DNA from: Ornithinibacillus salinisoli
GTDB lineage: Bacteria; Bacillota; Bacilli; Bacillales; Amphibacillaceae
Assembly (NCBI RefSeq): GCF_042682545.1
Contig: NZ_JBHUHQ010000041.1
Direction: 5' to 3' (one strand)
Length of the DNA stretch: 64,000 nt
Both the position numbers and the translations under genes were made by a program. The first letter of the stretch is position 1. Each line of letters begins with the position of its first letter. Of the stretch, positions 53,438-62,623 are shown piece after piece. Under the pieces are notes generated by a model. That model made no database searches and was not told the DNA's origin. It saw only the letters and a list, made by a program, of their open reading frames with translations.

Positions 53438-53851
53438 TTAAGATGGTTTTATATAAAAAAGGCGTTCTGTATAGTCTATTCCTTGAATATGATACCATTT
53501 CATTATTGGTGTATGAAATTTGTAGGATATTATAACCATATTTACTTTTGTATCAGGATGGTTGATCAAATCGAACCTGGAAGGAACAGGGGCTGTAGTA
53601 GGGTGGGTGTGATATATTGCTAATACCTGCTCTTCCAGTTGCATAATCTTACGGATTACTTTGTCTACCTCTTGTTCACTGACAAAATATCTGCTTTTAG
53701 ACCGTACTTCGTTATCTAATGGCCAAACTGATCGTACAAAATCACCATTCCCTGACAATAAGCCACATGCTTCATAAGGTATTTTTTCTCTTCCGTTTTC
53801 TACCATTTTTTCATAGATGCTTTGTGATAAATTAATTTCATTGAATTCCAT
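53438..53851 (-). CDS. JAMM/MPN (Mov34) metalloprotease-fold protein
   Basis: ATG 53851 is preferred to the upstream start at 53956, which lies inside the neighbouring gene; AGAAGGA precedes it. The 137-residue protein carries a full JAMM motif HTHPTTAPVPSRFD (H-x-H-P-x6-S-x2-D), with the Glu in YEACGLLSG. This is the zinc isopeptidase/protease fold of bacterial Mec+/RadC-like single-domain JABs. It begins one base after the stop of the coiled-coil gene, so the two are coupled. Substrate unknown; processing of a spore or ubiquitin-like partner would be speculative. Confidence 0.8.
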   Translation of the reverse strand: MEFNEINLSQSIYEKMVENGREKIPYEACGLLSGNGDFVRSVWPLDNEVRSKSRYFVSEQEVDKVIRKIMQLEEQVLAIYHTHPTTAPVPSRFDLINHPDTKVNMVIISYKFHTPIMKWYHIQGIDYTERLFYIKPS

Positions 53852-53852
53852 G

Positions 53853-54983
53853 CTAATCCTTCTTGAAAATAGAGAAAATGGATGCCAACTCTCTTTTCTT
53901 ACTAGGTTGTTCATCCTTTTTCTCATTAGTATCCTCTGTGAGCACCAGCTCTTCATCTACCTTATCTGTTATGGGATTTCGAGGTGAGGTATCATTTGGT
54001 AACGGATGATTTATTGGTTTATTATTTATATTTGTTTCAGAATGATCCGTAGGAGGATTATTATTTATATTTGTTTCAGAATGATTCGTAGGAGGATTAT
54101 TATTTAAATTTGTTTCAGAATGATTCGTCGGAGGATTATTATTTAAATTTTTTTTAATTGGATCATCTCGGGAAGGAACTGAGTTATTGTTATCCATCGT
54201 AAATGAAGGGCTATTGTTAACATCTTTTACTCCATTCGTTTTAGTCTTTTGAGGTGTGGTGGTTTTAGTAATGATATTTTTATTTACTTCAAATTGAGAG
54301 CTTCTAAATGACTTCTTAGTTTTATTAACTGGGGTTGCATGTTCAATATCCCCAATAGATTTTATGGTTCGTGGGTTCGGATTATAGTTTCTTTTCATCG
54401 TTGTTTTACCACTTGTTATTCTATTATTCTTTGTGTTTGTGGCCTGCCCTGTATTGAAGGATTGTAACATATTTTGTAGTCGCCTATATTCTGATTGTCG
54501 AGGTGCAGCTGTTTTCCTTGGATTTTCTTGTTTCAATTGTTCTTTTAATTGTGTGAATTTTTCTTCTTGTGAAACAATTTCTCCTTTTACTTTTGTTAGA
54601 CTCTCATCGGTTTTATTAATTACAATATTCATCTTTTCAAGTAATTCTGTAAAGCGTATTTCTTTTACTTCTCCCTTAATCAAATTCACGTCCAGTTTCA
54701 GTTGATTCAATGAATCGTTAATGGTTTGTATTTGTGAAGTTAATTTTTGGGCCTGTGTTTCATACCCGGTTAATTTTTCCTCATATCTATCTTCCATCGC
54801 ATGCATTTCTCCTTTTAGAGTAGAAAATTTTAACCTATAATCATATAACTCCCTTTGCATTTCTAGATATTTAACTAAAAGATCTCCTGATTTTAAAGTT
54901 TTTATATTCTGCTTATAGAGATTAAGATCTCGTTTTAATTTGTCAATTTCTTCCGAGTTATATAGTTTATACTGATACATCAC
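53853..54983 (-). CDS. Coiled-coil protein with 13-residue Asn/Pro tandem repeats
   Basis: 376 residues; ATG 54983 (or M2 one codon later) after AAAGGGTGA. Residues 5-160 are heptad coiled coil (IDKLKRDLNLYKQNIKTLKS). A Thr/Asn/Lys-rich linker follows, then at about 282-320 three copies of N-NNNPPTNHSET in 39-base DNA repeats, an acidic segment and the end RELASIFSIFKKD. There is no signal peptide. Cotranscribed with the JAMM gene. Location beside sigma-K-type genes suggests a coat or spore-surface scaffold; family not recognised. Confidence 0.65.
   Translation of the reverse strand: MMYQYKLYNSEEIDKLKRDLNLYKQNIKTLKSGDLLVKYLEMQRELYDYRLKFSTLKGEMHAMEDRYEEKLTGYETQAQKLTSQIQTINDSLNQLKLDVNLIKGEVKEIRFTELLEKMNIVINKTDESLTKVKGEIVSQEEKFTQLKEQLKQENPRKTAAPRQSEYRRLQNMLQSFNTGQATNTKNNRITSGKTTMKRNYNPNPRTIKSIGDIEHATPVNKTKKSFRSSQFEVNKNIITKTTTPQKTKTNGVKDVNNSPSFTMDNNNSVPSRDDPIKKNLNNNPPTNHSETNLNNNPPTNHSETNINNNPPTDHSETNINNKPINHPLPNDTSPRNPITDKVDEELVLTEDTNEKKDEQPSKKRELASIFSIFKKD
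54022..54150 (-). repeat. 39-bp in-frame tandem repeat (3.3 copies)
   Basis: Units 54022-54060, 54061-54099, 54100-54138 and a partial fourth. TTTGTTTCAG recurs at 54031, 54070 and 54109, exactly 39 bases apart. The units code for the 13-residue Asn/Pro repeats and could vary in number by slippage. Confidence 0.85.
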
Positions 54984-55199
54984 GATTCACCCTTTTTACA
55001 GCACATTAATATATTATTTATGAAATACCAATTCGTTACAAATGTACATTCATTTATCAATTGAAGAATGTAAGTATCCTCTTATAATCTATGTTCATTT
55101 TAGGAGTGAAAACAGTTTAGATACTTTACAAGAATTATTTTCATACTATGTTATGCACCCAACTTACTAAATATCATGATAAATCCGCTATTTAATTAA

Positions 55200-55227
55200 A
55201 CCATTTGTATCATGTCGTCATAGGCTA
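55200..55227 (+). promoter_or_regulatory. Sigma-K promoter of the Cys-rich gene
   Basis: AC (55200-55201), 17 bases, CATAGGCTA (55219-55227), a full match to the sigma-K consensus, 40 bases ahead of the start codon at 55268. Confidence 0.65.
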
Positions 55228-55267
55228 AGAATGTAAAGAATTTAACTAATTTGGAGGTGTTTGCAAT

Positions 55268-55960
55268 ATGAAAGCAGAAAATTTAGCTGGAGGGCAGGAA
55301 CTCCTGTGTATTAACACAGAGAAGGTATATGACTGGATTCTTAACGAAGCAACCTTTGATTTAACTCTAGGTGACTTGGAATTACCCTTAAATCCTATTA
55401 CTGGGGATCAATTAGAGTGTGATGATATTGATATTGATACAGTAACTTGTGCGGTTGCTCCAACGGAGGTTGATCCAATTGTAATTTTGGATCGTGTTAA
55501 TCAGGAGTTTGTCGTCAATGGTGCAGAAGTTACATTGCAGTTAGTGAGCATTCGTAAAAACTTTGAAGTAACTGTTTTTGTGGACTTAATTCCAGATCTT
55601 GGTGGGGCAACAGTTGAAGTTGGAACTGTTGAATTCACGAGATGTGAGCAGGTAATATTATGTGCACCAGAGGGCACCGACGTGGATGTAACGTACACCG
55701 ATTTGGATTGTTTTGTATGTACAGCAGTTTGTGATCCAGGTACTACAACGGAAGTCGATGAGATAGATGTAACTGTTACAGTTCGTTTATGTCAAAGCAT
55801 TCAATCTACTTTTGATGTAACGTTAGAAATCGTTGCTGACTTCTGTCAACCAAGGGATATACTTCCATTCCCTCCATGTCCAGCACCAACTATGCCAGAA
55901 CAATGCCCGGTTGTATTCCCTAATACTGCTGGAAATGGCGATAATGGTGATAACGGATAA
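55268..55960 (+). CDS. Cys-rich acidic protein, probable spore coat/exosporium component
   Basis: 230 residues; ATG after TTGGAGGTG. No signal peptide. Strongly acidic, Val/Thr-rich beta structure with about a dozen Cys (LECDDIDIDTVTC, FTRCEQVILC, DLDCFVCTAVCDPG, DFCQPRDILPFPPC), KVYDWI near residue 17, and a GNGDNGDNG tail. Cys clusters and the upstream sigma-K promoter indicate a disulfide-linked spore outer-layer protein made in the mother cell. I do not recognise the exact family. Confidence 0.6.
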   Translation: MKAENLAGGQELLCINTEKVYDWILNEATFDLTLGDLELPLNPITGDQLECDDIDIDTVTCAVAPTEVDPIVILDRVNQEFVVNGAEVTLQLVSIRKNFEVTVFVDLIPDLGGATVEVGTVEFTRCEQVILCAPEGTDVDVTYTDLDCFVCTAVCDPGTTTEVDEIDVTVTVRLCQSIQSTFDVTLEIVADFCQPRDILPFPPCPAPTMPEQCPVVFPNTAGNGDNGDNG

Positions 55961-55977
55961 GCTTTCAGCATAGGGAT

Positions 55978-56008
55978 AAAGAGAGGAAACACTCCTCTCT
56001 TTATTTTT
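55978..56008 (+). terminator. Terminator after the Cys-rich gene
   Basis: AAAGAGAGGA (55978-55987) and TCCTCTCTTT (55993-56002), perfect stem, then ATTTTTTA. The next gene's GGAGGTGA begins right after it. Confidence 0.75.
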
Positions 56009-56027
56009 TATGGAGGTGAATGATTTC

Positions 56028-56600
56028 ATGCAAAACATCAATGATGTACGAAAAAAAGTAGCCGCTCTTCAAAAAATGAATGCTTCTTATGTAAAACAAA
56101 TAAAATCATTAATAAGTGATATGGATGTTTCGAGTAGTATTCCGTTTATTAGCTATTTCACATATTCTTTAAACATCTCACATGAACCGGAGCGTGAAAA
56201 TTTTTGTATTGGCTCCTTCCATATTCATAATTTAGGAAACAAGCCTCTAGTGAACCCATACATCTGTATTAAGATCGATTCTGAATCTCCCTTCGATTTT
56301 TCAGGTAAATATTTTTATAAGGATTCCAAACAAAAAGTTAGATTGAATCAGGCATGGGAAAGATTTAACGATCCTAAGGATAAGCATGAATTTTGGTTGA
56401 AACCGAATGAAAAGCATACGCTTGAACCTTCAGAGACGTTAACTTTCTCTAATTTTCAGGTAAAATGGATCCCTAATTCATCATATATAGGTAGAATTAA
56501 TGGTTTTTTATATGGTGATAAAATAAATGAAGGAATCAACGCGCTTAACCAAATTAGTATAAATGGCAATATGAAAGCAGGAGGGGATGGAGATGAATGA
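56028..56600 (+). CDS. Unknown soluble protein in spore/surface cluster
   Basis: ATG 56028 (MQNINDVRKKVAALQ) fits GGAGGTGA; the ATG at 56010 lies before it. 190 residues: a helical N-terminus (about 1-35), then a beta-sandwich-like domain (INHEPERE-type strands, FCIGSFHIHNLGNKPLVNPY, EKHTLEPSETLTFSNFQVKW) recalling immunoglobulin or CARDB-like folds. No signal peptide. Its end overlaps the next gene by 8 bases. Read-through from the sigma-K-promoted gene upstream is possible. Function unknown. Confidence 0.55.
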   Translation: MQNINDVRKKVAALQKMNASYVKQIKSLISDMDVSSSIPFISYFTYSLNISHEPERENFCIGSFHIHNLGNKPLVNPYICIKIDSESPFDFSGKYFYKDSKQKVRLNQAWERFNDPKDKHEFWLKPNEKHTLEPSETLTFSNFQVKWIPNSSYIGRINGFLYGDKINEGINALNQISINGNMKAGGDGDE

Positions 56601-56913
56601 AAACCATCACAATGAGGAACAGCAATTACTAATAAAGAAAATAGTCGATAATTATATGAAGGAGTCTACAGAACGGCTATACAATGAGGATAAAGAAATA
56701 ACGAATAATAGCTTTATATTTTTAGAGAATAACACGATTCATATGATAATGACTTATATGCTTATGCATTTAGATACCCAACGCAGTCAAGGTAATACGA
56801 ATGAAGTTAAATCACAGGATCTACAGGAAATATCGGAAAGTCTTGATTCGCTAATTGAGGAAAACAACTTGGTTTTTAAAGAAATAATAAATTTGTTACA
56901 AGAAAAGAACTAG
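56593..56913 (+). CDS. Small acidic helical protein, unknown
   Basis: ATG 56593 lies 6 bases after GGAGGGG, better than ATG 56587. 106 residues, rich in Glu and Asn, all-helical (EEQQLLIKKIVDNYMKEST, LDSLIEENNLVFKEIINLL). The start overlaps the preceding gene, so translation is coupled and the two may form a complex. No family recognised. Confidence 0.5.
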   Translation: MNENHHNEEQQLLIKKIVDNYMKESTERLYNEDKEITNNSFIFLENNTIHMIMTYMLMHLDTQRSQGNTNEVKSQDLQEISESLDSLIEENNLVFKEIINLLQEKN

Positions 56914-56996
56914 AGTTTTTGGATGACTAAGAGATGAAAATATTTATTTGTTAGAAATTAGGCTTTATTGCATAAGATCTTTAGAAGGGTTGTACA

Positions 56997-58262
56997 ATGG
57001 TGAAAAAACAAAAAGGTTGGATATATTTTCCTGTTGAAGTAAAGGTAAGGGAAATGGAAGCTAAGCTATTATTAGCATATTATGCAGTTAAAGAAGGTTA
57101 TGATGTTGTCATAGGTGATCATATAATGGTTGAATTAGCATCGGAAAAATATCCGAAAGGTATTTTTTTTTCAAAAGGATATCCACATGGATTCCGTAGA
57201 AGAGTAATAACAAATGCAAAAGATAATGGTCATATAATAGTAGAATTAGATGAAGAAGGCTTACTTGTGAAAGATAAAAAATACCTGCGCGACAGAATGA
57301 GAAGAGATATGCTTACATTCGTTAGACAGGAGTACTGTTGGGGGCAATTTCAAAGGGAAGTTATTACTAAGGCATATCCTGAATATAAAGAGAAATGTCA
57401 TACGACTGGTAATCCTCGCTTTGATCTTTTAAAACCTAAATTTAGAAGTATTTATCAAGAGGAAGCGGAACAGCTTAAAACTAGGTTCGGAGAGTTTATT
57501 TTAATAAATACGAGATTTTCTCTTTATAATACGGTAAAGGGAATGAAAGATAATGTGCATTTCAAGCATATAAAAAGTTTATACTATCATTTTTTAGAGA
57601 TGATAAAAGCAACGTGTGAACAATTTCCGTATACAAACATCGTCATCAGGCCACATCCAGGAGAAAACTTTGAATCATATCGTAAAACTTTTGCTAAGTA
57701 TAGTAATGTTCACGTGATTCACGAAGGTAATATTATCAAATGGCTATTAGCAGCAAAGGCAATTATTCACAATGGGTGTACTTCGGGCATAGAGGGGTAT
57801 TTACTTGGAAAACCAGTAATTTCCTATGTTCCTTACCATGTTCCAGATAGTGCAGATGTACTCCCAAATCAATTGGGGGAGAAGGCTACAAACATAGAAC
57901 AGCTTCATAAGGTATTAACAGTTGAATTGAATAGAAAATGTATAGATACGAATTCTAATGATAATGTTAAATGCATTGATAATTTATTTAATTATTGCGA
58001 ATGGTCACAGGATACATTTGCTTATGATGCAATTCTACGTTTGTGTAATACGATTGTCCTAGCACCTTCCAAGCCAATAAAGTATCCGAAGACAATACAC
58101 TCATCTCAAATTAAATCGAAAAAGAAGCGGAAACGTAGGTTTTCTTTAACAGAGCTTGAGATCGAGGAATTCTTTGAAAAGCTTCATCATATAGAGGATG
58201 ATGATTCGATTGTAAAAATTAAAGAAATAGGGAAAAACGTATTTCACATTCAAACAGAATAA
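56997..58262 (+). CDS. Surface carbohydrate biosynthesis protein
   Basis: 421 residues; ATG after AGAAGGGTTG. The opening WIYFPVEVKVREMEAKLLLA is the signature of the surface carbohydrate biosynthesis family (E-K-R-E-x-D/E-A-K-L), GT-B-like enzymes related to CDP-glycerol transferases. Downstream are HTTGNPRFDLL, VIRPHPGENFESY and HNGCTSGIEGYLLGKPVI, the nucleotide-sugar binding half. A basic C-terminal extension (KSKKKRKRRFSLT) of about 60 residues follows. It starts the glycan cluster, with its own terminator at 58273. Confidence 0.7.
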   Translation: MVKKQKGWIYFPVEVKVREMEAKLLLAYYAVKEGYDVVIGDHIMVELASEKYPKGIFFSKGYPHGFRRRVITNAKDNGHIIVELDEEGLLVKDKKYLRDRMRRDMLTFVRQEYCWGQFQREVITKAYPEYKEKCHTTGNPRFDLLKPKFRSIYQEEAEQLKTRFGEFILINTRFSLYNTVKGMKDNVHFKHIKSLYYHFLEMIKATCEQFPYTNIVIRPHPGENFESYRKTFAKYSNVHVIHEGNIIKWLLAAKAIIHNGCTSGIEGYLLGKPVISYVPYHVPDSADVLPNQLGEKATNIEQLHKVLTVELNRKCIDTNSNDNVKCIDNLFNYCEWSQDTFAYDAILRLCNTIVLAPSKPIKYPKTIHSSQIKSKKKRKRRFSLTELEIEEFFEKLHHIEDDDSIVKIKEIGKNVFHIQTE

Positions 58263-58272
58263 ACGTAGTAGG

Positions 58273-58302
58273 AAAAACTAAGCTTGAAAGCTTAGTTTTT
58301 TT
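58273..58302 (+). terminator. Terminator
   Basis: AAAAACTAAGCTT and AAGCTTAGTTTTT form a 13-bp perfect inverted repeat with a short loop, then T's. Confidence 0.8.
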
Positions 58303-58469
58303 TATGTTTTAGCCAATTAGGGCGATTTCTCTATTGTTCGTTTTAATAGGCCGTGGTCTTTAACCAATAGTCTCTTTTTTAATATATATATTAACGTAAC
58401 ATGGAATAACAAAGATGTGAATTCATGTTAGAAATAAACGAATCATCTACTAGGAAAGAAGGAATAATT

Positions 58470-59474
58470 GTGTATTTTAAAGATAAGAGAATATTGGTTA
58501 TCGGAGGAACCGGAACGATTGGAAAAAGTATAGTTAAACAAATAATAAACGAGAATCCACAGGATATCAAAGTATTTAGTCGAGATGAGTATAAACAACA
58601 ATATCTTCGAACGGAACTAGGAAATCGTGATAATCTGCGTTTTATTATTGGGGATATAAGAGAATATGATAGCTTGGTTGCTGCAATGCAAGATATAGAT
58701 TATGTACTACATCTAGCTGCAATGAAGCACGTGGATGCTTGTGAATATAATCCAATTGAGGCTGTCAGGACAAATATTCAAGGAACAAATAATGTTATTA
58801 AAGCCTCCATTTCACAAAATGTAAAAAAAGTAATATTTACTAGTTCTGATAAAGCAATTTCACCTACTAGTACCTATGGTGCCACAAAACTTATAGCAGA
58901 AAGATTAGTTTCAGCAGCGGAATCGAATAAATCCGAAGGAATGCCCGTATTTGCAAGTGTACGTTTTGGTAATGTAATGGGTTCGAGAGGTTCAGTTATT
59001 CCTTTTTTTAAAGAGCAAATTCTTAAGGAAAAGAAAATTACTGTAACAGATAGGGATATGACACGTTTTATGATGACCGAGAATCAAGCTACTGAATTAA
59101 CGATAAAAGCGCTAAAAGAAGCAAAGGGTGGCGAAGTATTTGTGCTGAAAATGCCAGTTATTAAGCTGGGGGATCTTGCAGATATTTTAGTTGAGGAAAT
59201 AAGTAAAACATACCAAATAAACGACGAAGAGATTGTTGTAGAAGTAATCGGGCTTAGACCTGGAGAAAAGATGTATGAAGAATTAATGACATATGATGAA
59301 TCGAAATCAGCTTGGGAATTACCAAGTATGTATATTATTCGAGGCAGTTCAGATAGGGAAATAAACTATAGTGATGCTAAAAAAGCGAACATCGGAACTT
59401 ATAGTTCGATGAGTCATCATCCATTAGCCGTTAATAAATTACGTTTCATGTTAAAGGGAGCAGGGTTAATTTAA
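58470..59474 (+). CDS. PseB/CapD-type UDP-GlcNAc 4,6-dehydratase (short-chain dehydrogenase)
   Basis: GTG 58470 with AAGAAGGAA 7 bases upstream gives MYFKDKRILVIGGTGTIG, the usual family start; the ATG at 58425 adds 15 unlikely residues. 334 residues. NAD(P) motif GGTGTIG at 12-18, catalytic YGATK near 136 after TSSDKAISPTST (with Asp-Lys replacing Thr-x-x-Ser, typical of inverting 4,6-dehydratases), and RPGEKMYEELMT near the end. It makes a UDP-4-keto-6-deoxyhexosamine precursor for glycans such as pseudaminic-acid-like sugars (known family). Confidence 0.85.
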   Translation: MYFKDKRILVIGGTGTIGKSIVKQIINENPQDIKVFSRDEYKQQYLRTELGNRDNLRFIIGDIREYDSLVAAMQDIDYVLHLAAMKHVDACEYNPIEAVRTNIQGTNNVIKASISQNVKKVIFTSSDKAISPTSTYGATKLIAERLVSAAESNKSEGMPVFASVRFGNVMGSRGSVIPFFKEQILKEKKITVTDRDMTRFMMTENQATELTIKALKEAKGGEVFVLKMPVIKLGDLADILVEEISKTYQINDEEIVVEVIGLRPGEKMYEELMTYDESKSAWELPSMYIIRGSSDREINYSDAKKANIGTYSSMSHHPLAVNKLRFMLKGAGLI

Positions 59475-59500
59475 AATCTGTACAGTAATAGGAGGTTACC

Positions 59501-61111
59501 ATGGATACTTTTTTAAAAAATTATTGGTCTTTGTATCTAGATTTTTTAAAGGACTTTGAAAAATTAACTTATAAAGGATATTCATTACCGTATTTATGTC
59601 ATTTACCAAGTTTTATTCTTAAGAATGAAAGTTTGTTAAGTGAATTAGATCATAAAACGTTTGCTAACAAACTAAAACGTCAGGTTAATGATCAAAAAGA
59701 ATTTCAGGAAGTATTTAATACGTTTATGCAATCTCATCAAAGACCATTAGTGAAAAATAAGCAAGGAAAAGTCGTAATTCACTACGACAAATTACTTCGA
59801 TTTCCAGTTACTACACTATCCGATTATTTTGATCCATCACGTACAATCCTCCTGACGAAAGGTAATAAAAGCAAAATAGAAAAGGCAAGGAAGGCAGCTA
59901 AAAAACGTAAACAGCAAAAATCGAAAGTTCCATCTAAAACTAAAAACTTAAAAGGAAAAAATAAGGCGAAAGCAAAATTATTAGATAATACGGTTAACCT
60001 AAAAGGAAAAAAAACGAAAAAAAATGCAATTCAGAAAGTATCAACAAAGGCGAATAACAATACAAGTGTGAAGAAAGTTAAAAAGCCAAAACCACCTAAA
60101 AAGAAGATACCATTCTATCATTTGAGTATTCATGCAGTTGATACAAAGAATGTAACGACACAGGTTCAAAATAAAGCAAAGACCATGTTACGTGCTTATG
60201 AAGATCATCATTTATATAAGCGTAGTGATTTTCAAACTTGGTTTTTAAATAACATCGCGACAGTCATTTACCATTTAGAAATGACTAGAAACTTTTTAAA
60301 AACAGTTAGTGTTTCTTGTGTCGTTGTTTCTACTACGCATAGCTTCCGTAGTCGTATATTAGCATTAGTAGCTGCAGAAAAAGGTATTCCTACTATTTGC
60401 ATGCAGCATGGGATTATTTCAAGCGAACTTGGTTATATACCAAAGATTGCTACTATTGATGCAGTATACGGAAATTTTGAAAAGAACTGGTATAAAAAGA
60501 TTGGAGCTCCAGATGGATCTGTTGAAGTAATAGGACATCCAAGATTCGATCAAATATTTTCAAGTCCTAAACTTACTCGTAGCCAGTTCTATCAAAAATT
60601 AGGATTAGATCCTAATAAGAAAACAATCATGATTGCGGTAAGGGAAGCCCGAAATGAAGATAAATGGCGAACGTTAATTGAAACGATTTCGAAAAAGATA
60701 AATCTTAATATACTCATAAAAAATTATCCGAGTTCGATCCCGCATAGTTTAACGAAAGAATTTTCCTTTGTTTATTCCACACAAAATTATAATATGTATG
60801 ATCTTTTTCCATACGTCGATGCTGTGGTCACCTATTCTTCTACAGTGGGGTTAGAAGCAATGTTTGCTAAGAAGAACGTGTTTATCTTAAAAGAGGATAT
60901 CGCAGGGTATACCGGTTATTATGAAGGGCTAGATAAATTAGTTCAAACGGATCCAACTGTTTTAGGTAATTATATAATTGAATATTTTTCACAGCCAAAT
61001 TTTAAGAGTTATGCAGAAAGTAAGCGGATTAATTTTCTTGCCAATGCATATCCGGATTCGAGAAAATCTGGAGCACGGTTAAGAATATGGATAAATAGAT
61101 TGATATATTAG
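59501..61111 (+). CDS. GT-B-like transferase, copy 1, with Lys-rich insert
   Basis: 536 residues; ATG after GGAGG. An N-terminal domain (MDTFLKNYWSLYLDFLKDFE) is followed by an insert (about 126-205) made largely of Lys, Ala and Asn. Then comes a GT-B-like catalytic region: STTHSFRSRILALVAAEKGI, CMQHGIISSELGYIP, VIGHPRFDQIF, YSSTVGLEAMFAKK. The order HG...GHPRFD...SS-x-GLEA is that of CDP-glycerol/UDP-GlcNAc-type transferases. Tandem paralogue of the next gene, which lacks the insert. Acceptor unknown. Confidence 0.65.
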   Translation: MDTFLKNYWSLYLDFLKDFEKLTYKGYSLPYLCHLPSFILKNESLLSELDHKTFANKLKRQVNDQKEFQEVFNTFMQSHQRPLVKNKQGKVVIHYDKLLRFPVTTLSDYFDPSRTILLTKGNKSKIEKARKAAKKRKQQKSKVPSKTKNLKGKNKAKAKLLDNTVNLKGKKTKKNAIQKVSTKANNNTSVKKVKKPKPPKKKIPFYHLSIHAVDTKNVTTQVQNKAKTMLRAYEDHHLYKRSDFQTWFLNNIATVIYHLEMTRNFLKTVSVSCVVVSTTHSFRSRILALVAAEKGIPTICMQHGIISSELGYIPKIATIDAVYGNFEKNWYKKIGAPDGSVEVIGHPRFDQIFSSPKLTRSQFYQKLGLDPNKKTIMIAVREARNEDKWRTLIETISKKINLNILIKNYPSSIPHSLTKEFSFVYSTQNYNMYDLFPYVDAVVTYSSTVGLEAMFAKKNVFILKEDIAGYTGYYEGLDKLVQTDPTVLGNYIIEYFSQPNFKSYAESKRINFLANAYPDSRKSGARLRIWINRLIY

Positions 61112-61135
61112 TATGTCGTACGTAGGGGGGACAGC

Positions 61136-62566
61136 ATGAATACGTATTTAAAAAACTACTGGTCATTATACCTTGATTTTGTTCAAGACTTCCGAAGTTT
61201 GAAATATAGAGGTTTTTCTTTATCTTATATCATTCATTTCCCCAGCCTAATTAGAAAAAACACAGCATTGTGGGAAGCATTATATGGAGATATGTTTGGT
61301 AATAAATTAAATAATCGAGTGAGCGATCCAAAAGAAATACAAGAAGTTTTTAATCAATATGTGCGATCGCATAAGAAAAAGAGTTTAGAGGATCGGAAGC
61401 ATGGAAAGGTCGTTATCAATTACGATACGATACTTCGATTTCCTGAAACAATTTTTAATAATTATTTTGATAGGTCGCAAACTGTGATGGTAATGGCCGG
61501 TAGTAAAAGCAATAAAAGACCTAGTGTTGATGCATTGAATAACAAACAATATTTTCATTATCCTACGAAATATTTAAGTAATTATGTTACTCATACAAAG
61601 GAGGCTGTACTTCAAGTCCAAAGCCAGGCTAGAACGATCTTTCATTCCTATACAAACCATCATTTATATCAAGAGAAAACATTTCAAAATATCATGTTAA
61701 AGAAAATAGCGGAGGCAATTAATCGTATTGAACAATCAATTCGTTTTTTAACTGAAGTACCAACTTCCTGTATTGTTGTATCTACAACACACAGCTTTAT
61801 AAGCCGAATACTAGCATTAGCTGCTGTAGAAAGGGGAATCCCAACTATTTGTATGCAGCATGGCATTATAGGTAGCGAATTGGGTTACATCCCTAAAATT
61901 GCAACTGTTGATGCTGTATATGGACATTTTGAGAAGGATTGGTTTAAAGCAAGAGGAGCACCAAAAGGATCAATTGAAATTATTGGTCATCCTCGTTTTG
62001 ATCAAGCATTTCTACCACCCACCATATCAAGGAATAAATTTTTTAAGCAATTAGGTGTAGATAGGAACAAGAAAACATTGCTAATAGTTGTTAGAGGGAA
62101 TCGAGATGTGGATCAATGGAGGATATTAATCAATACACTTTCTAGGCAACATTATCTAAATATTTTAGTAAAAGACTTTCCAAATGATGTCCCCCATACA
62201 CTGACAAAAGAGTTTCCGTTTGTACATTCGACTCAATCATTCGACCTCTATAACATTCTTCACAAAGTAGATTGTGTAGTTTCCTACCCATCTACAGTAG
62301 CTTTGGAAGCAATGTTAACACAAAAACCAGCTTTTATTTTGGATAATAAGATACCGAGTTACACAGGGTATTTTAATGGCTTGGATGAATTAGTTCAAAC
62401 GGATCCACAGAAGTTAGGGGAGTTAATAATAAACTATTTTAATGATCTGAATTGGGCTAATAATGTTAAGGAAAAGAGAGAAAAATTTATTCGCTATGCT
62501 TATCCTTCCGAGAGTTCGTCTGGAGAACGATTGAAAAAATTAATAAATAAATTAATTAATAACTAG
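61136..62566 (+). CDS. GT-B-like transferase, copy 2
   Basis: 476 residues; ATG after TAGGGGGGACAGC. It matches copy 1 throughout (MNTYLKNYWSLYLDFVQDFR; CMQHGIIGSELGYIPKIATV; IGHPRFDQAF; YPSTVALEAMLTQKP) but has about 25 residues in place of the 80-residue Lys-rich insert. It begins 24 bases after copy 1, so the pair is cotranscribed. Probably transfers a sugar or polyol phosphate to a surface polymer; specificity differs presumably at the insert. Confidence 0.65.
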   Translation: MNTYLKNYWSLYLDFVQDFRSLKYRGFSLSYIIHFPSLIRKNTALWEALYGDMFGNKLNNRVSDPKEIQEVFNQYVRSHKKKSLEDRKHGKVVINYDTILRFPETIFNNYFDRSQTVMVMAGSKSNKRPSVDALNNKQYFHYPTKYLSNYVTHTKEAVLQVQSQARTIFHSYTNHHLYQEKTFQNIMLKKIAEAINRIEQSIRFLTEVPTSCIVVSTTHSFISRILALAAVERGIPTICMQHGIIGSELGYIPKIATVDAVYGHFEKDWFKARGAPKGSIEIIGHPRFDQAFLPPTISRNKFFKQLGVDRNKKTLLIVVRGNRDVDQWRILINTLSRQHYLNILVKDFPNDVPHTLTKEFPFVHSTQSFDLYNILHKVDCVVSYPSTVALEAMLTQKPAFILDNKIPSYTGYFNGLDELVQTDPQKLGELIINYFNDLNWANNVKEKREKFIRYAYPSESSSGERLKKLINKLINN

Positions 62567-62623
62567 TTTTTAATATGCTTTAGTAGGTATTACGAATTGA
62601 AAATAGGAGGATAAAGAGTATAA

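Noticed and set aside
54022..54150. Possible CRISPR array
   Set aside because: The 39-bp units are contiguous without spacers and lie in frame inside a coding sequence. No cas genes in the window.
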